A DNA stretch of 5,239 nt from assembly GCA_030635565.1 (NCBI GenBank), contig DAOVYP010000194.1:1-5239 (forward strand). The letters run 5' to 3'. Every line of letters starts with the position of its first letter. Positions within the stretch are counted from its first letter, which is position 1. A model generated the notes under the pieces. It was not told the origin of the DNA, did no database searches, and saw only the letters and a list, made by a program, of their open reading frames with translations. The DNA comes from Spirochaeta sp. (GTDB lineage Bacteria > Spirochaetota > Spirochaetia > DSM-2461). Positions 1 through 5,239 of this stretch are shown here, piece by piece. Position numbers and translations under genes: made by a program.

Positions 1-1440
1 CGGCTGTCGGGACACAGTCCCTCGGATACTTCGAGCTACCGTACCAGGGAAGAAGTCGAACTCTGGCAGGCCAACGACGGTCTCATCGGTTATGAGTCCT
101 ATCTCAAGGAGAATGGTCTCCTGGACGATGCGGCCATCACCGAAACCCGTGACCTTGTGGATGACAAGCTGATGAAGACTCTGGAGAAATCCATATCCCT
201 GGAAATATCCCCCCGGGTTGAGGGGCGTTTCATCGAAACTGTGATGTTCTCCAACACCAGGGCCGAGAAGCTGGACGACCGGGAACCCGAGATGCTCCTG
301 AGTGTGGAGGACAATCCCCGGGTGAAAAGCCTGAAACGCAAGATTCGGACGGCCAGGGACGAGAACGGCAAGCCGGTGAGCGCTGCCAAGATGTTCGCCT
401 TCAGGGACGGTCTTTTTGAAGCCATGATTCACCGTTATTCCATCGATCCCACTATGGCGGCCTGGGGTGAGGATGTCCGGGACTGGGGCGGTGCTTTCGC
501 CGTTTACCGGGGACTCACCGAAGGGCTGCCCTACCACCGGCTCTTCAACTCCTCCATTTCCGAGGGAGCCATCGTCGGCGCCGGTGTCGGCTATGCGCTC
601 TCCGGCGGCCGGGCGGTGGTGGAACTGATGTACTGCGATTTCCTGGGACGGGCGGGAGACGAGGTGTTCAACCAGATGTCCAAGTGGCAGAGTATGAGCG
701 CCGGTGTTCTGAAAATGCCCCTGATTCTTCGTGTTTCAATAGGCGCCAAATACGGCGCTCAGCATTCCCAGGACTGGACGGCTCTGGTGGCCCATATCCC
801 GGGCCTGAAAGTGTTCTTCCCCGCAACGCCCACCGATGCCAAGGGCATGCTGAACCTGGCTCTCTCCGGTACCGACCCGGTTGTGTTCCTCGAAAGCCAG
901 AGACTGTACGGAATCGGAGAGGAGTTCGAGGCCGGCGGGGTTCCCGAAGGCTACTACGAGACCCCCGAAGGTGTTCCCGTTATCCGGCGGCAGGGCAAGG
1001 ACCTTACTATCATCACTCTGGGGGCCACCCTTTACACAGCCATGAATGCCGCCGATACGCTTCAGGAGAAATACGGTGTTGAGTCTGAAATTATTGATCT
1101 CCGCTTCGTGAACCCCCTGGATTACGAGGTGCTGACCGAATCGGTGAAGAAGACCGGCCGGGTTATCCTGGCCTCCGACGCGGTGGAGCGGGGCAACGTG
1201 CTTCATAACGTGGCCAACAACCTCTCCCAGCTCTGCTTTGATTCCCTGGACGCGCCTCCGGTGGTGCTGGGTGCCCGAAACTGGATTTCACCCGCCGCCG
1301 AGATGGAAGAGGATTTCTTCCCTCAACCCGCATGGCTCATCGACCTGGTTCATGAACGCATCCTGCCCCTGGCCGGCCATACACCCACGACGGTTCAGAC
1401 AACCGGCGAACTGGTCCGGCAGAACCGGGGCGGCGTGTGA
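1..1440 (+). CDS. 2-oxoacid dehydrogenase E1, fused alpha/beta subunits (5' end missing)
   Basis: This is a thiamine-diphosphate-dependent E1 that would decarboxylate a 2-oxoacid and pass the acyl group to a lipoyl E2. The frame is open from base 1 and gives 479 residues, so the start and most of the alpha part lie upstream. Visible residues 4-20 hold the end of the alpha domain, with the E1-alpha loop motif GHSPSD followed by YRTREEVE. A charged linker (about residues 89-130) leads into a complete beta domain: GEDV (156-159), an ISEG motif with Glu188, the AQHSQDW motif whose His255 (codon 763-765) matches the conserved beta-subunit active-site histidine, then PATPTDAKG and the transketolase C-terminal domain. 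The stop overlaps the next gene by 4 bp. E1 proteins with both subunits on one chain are known in several bacterial groups. The substrate (pyruvate, branched-chain, acetoin-type or other) cannot be read from this part, and no E2 or E3 gene is in view. Confidence 0.9.
   Translation, partial: RLSGHSPSDTSSYRTREEVELWQANDGLIGYESYLKENGLLDDAAITETRDLVDDKLMKTLEKSISLEISPRVEGRFIETVMFSNTRAEKLDDREPEMLLSVEDNPRVKSLKRKIRTARDENGKPVSAAKMFAFRDGLFEAMIHRYSIDPTMAAWGEDVRDWGGAFAVYRGLTEGLPYHRLFNSSISEGAIVGAGVGYALSGGRAVVELMYCDFLGRAGDEVFNQMSKWQSMSAGVLKMPLILRVSIGAKYGAQHSQDWTALVAHIPGLKVFFPATPTDAKGMLNLALSGTDPVVFLESQRLYGIGEEFEAGGVPEGYYETPEGVPVIRRQGKDLTIITLGATLYTAMNAADTLQEKYGVESEIIDLRFVNPLDYEVLTESVKKTGRVILASDAVERGNVLHNVANNLSQLCFDSLDAPPVVLGARNWISPAAEMEEDFFPQPAWLIDLVHERILPLAGHTPTTVQTTGELVRQNRGGV
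265..390 (+). other. inter-domain linker of the fused E1
   Basis: Visible residues 89-130 of the E1 protein are rich in Glu, Asp, Lys and Arg and lie between the end of the alpha-type region and the first conserved beta-type segment (KMFAFRDG onward). No stop codon or usable internal start with a ribosome binding site occurs here, so the two parts are made as one chain. The boundaries are approximate. Confidence 0.5.
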
Positions 1441-2750
1441 GCATTCTCGAAGGAGACAGCGCGGCCGACAGGCTGGCTTCCCTGGATGAGAAGCTGGCCA
1501 TAGACCGTAAGGAAGGGTTCACACCCCCGAAGACCGGGGAAGTGAACAACCATATCCATACCGCGTATTCCTTCAGTCCCTACCGTCCTGCCGAGGCTGC
1601 GTACAGGGCCTGGCGCTCGGGTCTGGATGCGGCGGGTATCATCGATCATGAGTCGGTGAGCGGTTGCGGGGAAATGCTGGATGCGGGTGAACATATCGGT
1701 ATCGCGATTACCTCGGGATTCGAACTCAGGGTGGATGCGGCTGGAACGGCCCTGGAGGGCCGGCGAATCAACAATCCCGATTCCAGGGGGCTTCTATATA
1801 TAGTAATCCATGGGATACCCCGGCAGAATCTGGACGAAGTGAATGCCTTTCTGATGCCGATACGTGAGTCCCGGAACAAACGGAACCGGGAACAGGTTTC
1901 CACATTGAACGGAATCCTGGTCGACGCCGGTTTGCCGACCCTGGATTTTGATACCGATGTGGTGCCGATTTCCATGAGTGCTGAAGGCGGAAGCATTACC
2001 GAGCGGCACATTCTTTTTGCCCTGGCGGAGAAAATGGCCGGGCGTTTCGGCCGGGGGGAGGCGCTGACCGGCGCTATTGAAACCTCGTTGGGCCTGAAAG
2101 TACCGTCCACCATAGCCGAACGTCTCTCCGACAGTGAAAATCCCCACTTCCTGTATGATCTGCTCGGACTTTTCAAAGGTGCGCTGGTTTCCAGGTTCTA
2201 CCGGGAGCCGGATGCCGCAGAATGCCCGCCGATAGCCGGGGCAACATCTCTGGCCGACCGGGTCGGAGCGATTGCATGCTATGCCTACCTGGGGGATGTC
2301 GGAGAAACCCCTACCGGTGACAAAAAAGCCGAAACCTTCGAGGATGCCTGGCTGGATGAGCTGTTCGACGAAATCCCGAAACTGGGTTTCCGGGCCGTCA
2401 CCTACATGCCTCCACGGAATACGAAGGAACAACTGGAACGTGTGAAATCCAAATGCGCGGAAAAGGGGCTGATGGAAATCAGCGGGGTGGATATCAATTC
2501 ATCCCGTCAGAGCTTTCGCTGTCCCGAGGTGACACTGCCGGAATTCGCCCATTTGAACGACAGGACATGGGCTCTCATCGCCCACGAGCATCTGTCTACC
2601 CGGGGGGGGCCGGGTCTTTTTTCCCTTGAGTCTCCGATGGCCGACGCAGCTCTGGATATCCGGCTGGATGTCTATGCCCGGATGGGCCGCCGTATGGATG
2701 CTTCCCATCCTGAAACCATTATCGATGCAGCCCGGAAGGAGGGCTTATGA
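1437..2750 (+). CDS. PHP-domain metal-dependent hydrolase, substrate unknown
   Basis: A 437-residue protein with the hallmarks of the polymerase-and-histidinol-phosphatase fold. Likely metal ligands visible in order are the HxH pair (H39, H41 in [13 protein letters not shown]), D70-H71 in GIIDHES, E96 in GFELR, H125 in YIVIHG, H191, the AHEH segment (H383, H385) and D352 in SGVDINSS; the individual assignments are by pattern only. There is no signal peptide or membrane segment, so it should be cytoplasmic. PHP enzymes are mostly phosphoesterases (histidinol-phosphate phosphatase, nucleotide phosphatases), so a sugar-phosphate phosphatase role fits the neighbours but is inference. The start is the GTG at 1437, which overlaps the E1 stop as GTGA; it has no strong Shine-Dalgarno and probably relies on translational coupling. 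The leader before the HxH motif seems conserved in long PHP proteins of this type, which favours this start. The 3' end overlaps the next gene as ATGA. Confidence 0.8.
   Translation: MSILEGDSAADRLASLDEKLAIDRKEGFTPPKTGEVNNHIHTAYSFSPYRPAEAAYRAWRSGLDAAGIIDHESVSGCGEMLDAGEHIGIAITSGFELRVDAAGTALEGRRINNPDSRGLLYIVIHGIPRQNLDEVNAFLMPIRESRNKRNREQVSTLNGILVDAGLPTLDFDTDVVPISMSAEGGSITERHILFALAEKMAGRFGRGEALTGAIETSLGLKVPSTIAERLSDSENPHFLYDLLGLFKGALVSRFYREPDAAECPPIAGATSLADRVGAIACYAYLGDVGETPTGDKKAETFEDAWLDELFDEIPKLGFRAVTYMPPRNTKEQLERVKSKCAEKGLMEISGVDINSSRQSFRCPEVTLPEFAHLNDRTWALIAHEHLSTRGGPGLFSLESPMADAALDIRLDVYARMGRRMDASHPETIIDAARKEGL
2598..2622 (+). terminator. terminator-like hairpin plus T-tract inside the PHP gene
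   Basis: ACCCGG (2598-2603) can pair with CCGGGT (2610-2615) across a loop of six G, and is followed after one C by six T (2617-2622). This has the shape of a small intrinsic terminator on the + strand. It lies in frame within the PHP coding region, where it encodes the TRGGPGLF segment, so it may be chance. An uninterrupted run of eight G (2602-2609) is part of it. Confidence 0.25.
2736..2742 (+). promoter_or_regulatory. ribosome binding site of the SrlD-like gene
   Basis: AAGGAGG lies inside the end of the PHP gene, 4 nt before the ATG at 2747. It is a near-perfect Shine-Dalgarno and supports this start, and therefore the reality of the long N-terminal extension, over any later start nearer the Rossmann fold. 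Confidence 0.8.
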
Positions 2751-3958
2751 ACCGACTGACGATAACCCCCATCATCCGGGGTGCATACATGGAGGCTCTG
2801 GGCGGACCGGTGATTCTCCTCTCTTCAGATGAAGAGCGTTCGGAGCTGCCTGAATTGAAGATTGACCTCAAGGGTGCGGACAACGGGAACGCGGATAACA
2901 AGGATGCGGACTCCTCTGAGGTTTACACCGCGGCGGTTCGAACCGTCGAGGCAGAGGCGGCCCGACAGATCGGAGAAGCTCTTGCCGCCCTGAAAGCCGA
3001 TGACGGTTCCCTGCCTGCCACTCTTTGTGTCCCGGGAATCGGCAGTTTTTTTGCGGGTACCGGCTGGGCCGAGGCCGACAGTGTCCGGCAGGGCGGCACG
3101 AGGCGCCTTTCACCCTTTCCACCGGCCGGCAGAGCTGATGTGGCAAAAGGCCGCATTGCCCTGGTAACCGGCGGCGCCCAGGGTTTCGGTGCCGAAATCG
3201 CCCGGGGCCTTGTCGGCGAAGGCGCGTTCGTTATTGTCGCCGATATCAACACCGATGGAGCTGAAGCCTTTACCGCTGAATTGAATGCCGGTGCTGTGAA
3301 ACGGGCATCCGCCGTTGCGGTGGATGTCTCCAACGAAGAATCGGTGAAAGCCATGGCCGATGCCGTCGTCGCCGAAGTCGGCGGCCTGGACCTGCTGGTG
3401 AGTAACGCCGGGGTACTGCGGGCCGGTTCGGTACTGGAACTGGCCGCAAAGGATTTCGAGTTCGTCACAAAGATCAATTATTCGGCATTCTTTCTGGTCG
3501 TGAAACATACCTCTCCGATAATGATACGGCAGCGGACTGCGGCCCCATCCCGAACATCGGATATCGTCCAGATCAATTCCAAAAGCGGATTGGAAGGCTC
3601 CAACAGGAATGGAGCCTATGCCGGAGGCAAATTCGGCGGGATCGGCCTGGTGCAGAGCTTCGCCATGGAACTGGTGGAATACGGCATCAAGGTGAACGCC
3701 GTCTGCCCCGGTAACTTCTTTGACGGCCCACTTTGGGCGGATCCCGACCGGGGGCTTTTCGTTCAGTATCTGAATACCGGCAAGATTCCCGGGGCGAAGA
3801 ATGTGGCGGACGTGAAGAGATTTTACGAGAATAAAGTACCAATGGGCCGGGGATGCGAAGGACCGGATGTGCTTAAGGCCATTCTGTACTGCGTGGATCA
3901 GGCTTATGAAACCGGTCAGGCTGTCCCCGTAACCGGCGGGCAGGTGATGTTGAAGTAA
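2747..3958 (+). CDS. srlD: sorbitol-6-phosphate 2-dehydrogenase-like SDR with N-terminal extension
   Basis: A 403-residue short-chain dehydrogenase predicted to interconvert D-glucitol 6-phosphate and D-fructose 6-phosphate with NAD. The SDR core begins near residue 135: TGGAQGFG (141-148) binds the cofactor, D166 after the second strand suggests NAD preference, SNAG is at 219-222, N244 in KINYS, and the catalytic set is S278, Y291 and K295 (YAGGK). The segments QINSKSG, KFGGIGL, KVPMGRGC, DVLKAIL and VTGGQVM closely resemble Escherichia coli SrlD as I remember it. SrlD is about 259 residues; this protein carries about 134 extra at the N-terminus, including an ADNGN-type tandem repeat and a VPGIGSFFAG stretch reminiscent of the region just before the SDR part in aldolase/SDR fusion proteins. 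The start ATG overlaps the PHP stop by 4 bp and has a strong ribosome binding site. The real substrate could be another polyol phosphate. Confidence 0.85.
   Translation: MNRLTITPIIRGAYMEALGGPVILLSSDEERSELPELKIDLKGADNGNADNKDADSSEVYTAAVRTVEAEAARQIGEALAALKADDGSLPATLCVPGIGSFFAGTGWAEADSVRQGGTRRLSPFPPAGRADVAKGRIALVTGGAQGFGAEIARGLVGEGAFVIVADINTDGAEAFTAELNAGAVKRASAVAVDVSNEESVKAMADAVVAEVGGLDLLVSNAGVLRAGSVLELAAKDFEFVTKINYSAFFLVVKHTSPIMIRQRTAAPSRTSDIVQINSKSGLEGSNRNGAYAGGKFGGIGLVQSFAMELVEYGIKVNAVCPGNFFDGPLWADPDRGLFVQYLNTGKIPGAKNVADVKRFYENKVPMGRGCEGPDVLKAILYCVDQAYETGQAVPVTGGQVMLK
2876..2920 (+). repeat. three tandem 15-bp units (pentapeptide repeat) in the SDR extension
   Basis: Units begin at 2876, 2891 and 2906, each with GCGGAY. 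They encode ADNGN, ADNKD and ADSSE (residues 44-58), a polar, probably flexible linker. The first two units are similar at most positions; the third is diverged. Confidence 0.6.
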
Positions 3959-3959
3959 C

Positions 3960-4048
3960 GGGAAGGGGTCAGGGGTCAGAGGGTCAGTCGGAGAGAAGAA
4001 AAAAACTCACGGCGACAGAAACCGGCTCCTGACAACTGGCCCCTGTCC
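3960..4048. repeat. long imperfect intergenic palindrome with GGGGTCA repeats
   Basis: This fills most of the 118-bp gap between the SrlD-like and SorE-like genes. The left arm has GGGGTCA twice in tandem (3965-3971, 3972-3978) and a third variant, AGGGTCAG, at 3980-3987. AGGGGTCAGGGGTCAG (3964-3979) matches the reverse complement of 4029-4044 at 13 of 16 positions, with one of the mismatches forming a G-T wobble. The pairing can extend outward to 3960/4048 and, with a bulged A3980, inward to 3988/4021. The loop (about 3989-4020) contains a run of seven A (3999-4005). It resembles REP- or MITE-like dispersed elements, or it could form an RNA hairpin that modulates downstream transcription. 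There is no T-tract after the right arm, so a classical intrinsic terminator is unlikely. No convincing sigma-70 promoter was seen in the gap. Confidence 0.6.
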
Positions 4049-4061
4049 TCAGAGAAGAAGC

Positions 4062-4067
4062 AAGGAG
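4062..4067 (+). promoter_or_regulatory. ribosome binding site of the SorE-like gene
   Basis: AAGGAG with 9 nt to the ATG at 4077. It fixes the start of the SorE-like gene, whose N-terminus then matches the family (MNTTAVRMYGKKDLRLE). Confidence 0.8.
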
Positions 4068-4076
4068 TAACTGAAT

Positions 4077-5239
4077 ATGAATACGACGGCAGTTCGTATG
4101 TATGGTAAAAAAGACCTGAGGCTTGAGAATTTTGAGCTTCCTGAAATCGGGAAAGATGAAATTCTCGCTCATATCATATCCGACAGCATCTGCATGAGTT
4201 CCTACAAGGCGGCCATGCTGGGGTCGGATCACAAACGAATTCCTGACAACATCGAGACGAATCCGGTGATAATCGGTCATGAATTCTGCGGTGAGATTGT
4301 ATCCGTCGGTTCGAAATGGGCGAACAAATACAAGGCCGGTGATAAATTCGCAATACAGCCGGCGCTGAATTACAAGGGCAGTCTGGACGCCCCGGGTTAC
4401 AGCTATCGCTGGATTGGCGGTTCGGCCACCTACATCGTGATACCCAGCGAAGTCATGGATTTGGACTGCCTGCTGCCTTACGACCAGGATGCCTATTATT
4501 TCGGCAGCCTTTCCGAACCCATGAGCTGCATTGTCGGCGCATTCAGGGCCAGCTACCATGTGCCTCAGGGTACTTACGAGCACCAGATGGGTATCCGACC
4601 CCGTGGCACCATGGCTATCCTGGCCGGTGCCGGCCCCATGGGTCTGGGCGCCATAGATCTGGCCATTCACGGAGATGTCAGACCCCGCAAACTGGTGGTT
4701 ACCGATATCGACGATGCTCGTCTTTCCAGGGCCGAAGAGCTTTTCCCCATGGCCGAAGCGGCAAAGTTCGGTGTTGAACTTCTTTATGTGAATACAGCGA
4801 AACAGGATGATCCCATCGCGGCACTCAAGGACAAAGCCGGTGACGAAGGGTTTGACGACGTGTTCGTTATGGCCGCGGTGACTCCTGTTGTGGAGCAAGC
4901 CGACCGCATCCTGGGGAAAGACGGCTGCATGAATTTCTTTGCCGGTCCCACGGATACCGAGTTCTCGGCAAAGGTGAATTTCTACGACGTCCACTACTCG
5001 TTCCACCACATTGTCGGTACAAGCGGCGGTAACACCGAAGACATGAGAATCTCTCTGCAAATGATGAAAGAGGGGCGGATCAACCCGTCCATCATGATAA
5101 CTCATGTCGGAGGCTTGAACGCCGTACCGGAAACCACCCTTACCCTGCCCAAGATTCCCGGAGGAAAGAAGCTCATCTACACCAATGTGAATTTACCCCT
5201 CACCGCCATCGATGATTTTAAGGAGAAAGGGAAGGCAGA
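4077..5239 (+). CDS. sorE: L-sorbose-1-phosphate reductase-like zinc dehydrogenase (3' end missing)
   Basis: A medium-chain zinc dehydrogenase/reductase predicted to reduce L-sorbose 1-phosphate to D-glucitol 6-phosphate with NAD(P)H. The window gives 387 residues with no stop. The remembered Klebsiella SorE is about 410 residues, so only about 20-25 are probably missing. Likely catalytic zinc ligands are C39 (DSICMSS), H68-E69 (GHEF) and E147 (SLSEPMSC). The four-cysteine structural zinc loop of many alcohol dehydrogenases is absent, as in SorE. The GAGPMG nucleotide-binding motif is at 184-189, with acidic D210 at the end of the next strand (VVTD), which favours NAD(H). The segments IIGHEFCGEI, MGIRP, NFFAGP, NFYDVHY, VGTSGGNTEDMR and GGKKLIYT agree closely with SorE. 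It follows the SrlD-like gene after 118 bp, and the two catalyse consecutive steps to fructose 6-phosphate. It may be co-transcribed through the palindrome or have its own promoter. Confidence 0.88.
   Translation, partial: MNTTAVRMYGKKDLRLENFELPEIGKDEILAHIISDSICMSSYKAAMLGSDHKRIPDNIETNPVIIGHEFCGEIVSVGSKWANKYKAGDKFAIQPALNYKGSLDAPGYSYRWIGGSATYIVIPSEVMDLDCLLPYDQDAYYFGSLSEPMSCIVGAFRASYHVPQGTYEHQMGIRPRGTMAILAGAGPMGLGAIDLAIHGDVRPRKLVVTDIDDARLSRAEELFPMAEAAKFGVELLYVNTAKQDDPIAALKDKAGDEGFDDVFVMAAVTPVVEQADRILGKDGCMNFFAGPTDTEFSAKVNFYDVHYSFHHIVGTSGGNTEDMRISLQMMKEGRINPSIMITHVGGLNAVPETTLTLPKIPGGKKLIYTNVNLPLTAIDDFKEKGKA

Noticed and set aside
684..1082. Arg/Gly/Pro-rich + strand open frame overlapping the E1 beta domain.
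   Set aside because: It is out of frame with well-conserved E1 sequence and has the biased composition typical of a shadow frame in GC-rich DNA.
157..1440. E1 gene read as starting at the GTG at 157, giving a 427-residue protein.
   Set aside because: The same frame is open to base 1 and the upstream residues carry E1-alpha motifs ([14 protein letters not shown]), so the gene continues off the left edge.
1794..2432. Open frame of 212 codons on the minus strand within the PHP gene.
   Set aside because: The + strand frame has conserved PHP motifs across this stretch. The antisense product is of odd composition and has no recognisable motif.
2923..3477. Open frame of 184 codons on the minus strand, very rich in Ser, Ala, Thr and Pro.
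   Set aside because: Its composition is the reverse-complement effect of GC-rich Ala/Gly/Glu codons in the SrlD-like gene. There is no domain or convincing start signal.
4029..4057. CTGACA at 4029-4034 as a possible -35 box of a promoter for the SorE-like gene.
   Set aside because: No acceptable -10 hexamer lies at the right distance, and the hexamer is part of the palindrome arm.
3992..4059. Direct repeat AGAGAAGAA at 3992-4000 and 4051-4059 as a target-site duplication of an inserted element.
   Set aside because: The first copy lies within the palindrome loop instead of flanking it, and the sequence is short and purine-rich, so chance is more likely.
3984..5105. Long open frame of 373 codons on the minus strand.
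   Set aside because: It lies antisense to the SorE-like gene, whose + strand product matches its family along the whole length with zinc and nucleotide-binding motifs and a good ribosome binding site. The minus-strand product shows no recognisable domain.

Overview
The window holds one co-oriented (+ strand) run of four genes, the first and last cut by the window edges. Moderately high GC, 4-bp stop/start overlaps, clear AAGGAG-type ribosome binding sites and bacterial-type enzymes point to a bacterial chromosome. The fused alpha/beta E1 dehydrogenase beside SrlD- and SorE-like polyol-phosphate enzymes would suit a fermentative bacterium, possibly a spirochaete or a clostridial relative. That taxonomic guess is weak and comes from remembered gene neighbourhoods, not from a marker gene.

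Layout: 1-1440 is the C-terminal part of a thiamine-diphosphate-dependent 2-oxoacid dehydrogenase E1, with the alpha and beta subunits fused. 1437-2750 is a PHP-domain metal-dependent hydrolase of unknown substrate, starting at a GTG that overlaps the E1 stop. 2747-3958 is a short-chain dehydrogenase whose C-terminal two thirds look like sorbitol-6-phosphate 2-dehydrogenase (SrlD); it carries an unusual N-terminal extension of about 134 residues and starts at an ATG that overlaps the PHP stop. 3959-4076 is an intergenic region almost filled by a long imperfect palindrome built on GGGGTCA repeats. 4077 to the right edge is a zinc-dependent medium-chain dehydrogenase closely resembling L-sorbose-1-phosphate reductase (SorE), lacking only its last residues.

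The two sugar-phosphate dehydrogenases form a coherent route: L-sorbose 1-phosphate is reduced to D-glucitol 6-phosphate (SorE), which is oxidised to D-fructose 6-phosphate (SrlD). The surprise is that the SrlD-like gene is translationally coupled to a PHP hydrolase and a 2-oxoacid dehydrogenase E1, neither of which belongs to the classical sorbose or sorbitol operons. No transporter, PTS component, regulator, or E2/E3 partner is visible here. The locus may be a variant sugar or polyol pathway in which these enzymes act on a related but different substrate. No RNA gene, CRISPR array, transposase or prophage gene was seen.
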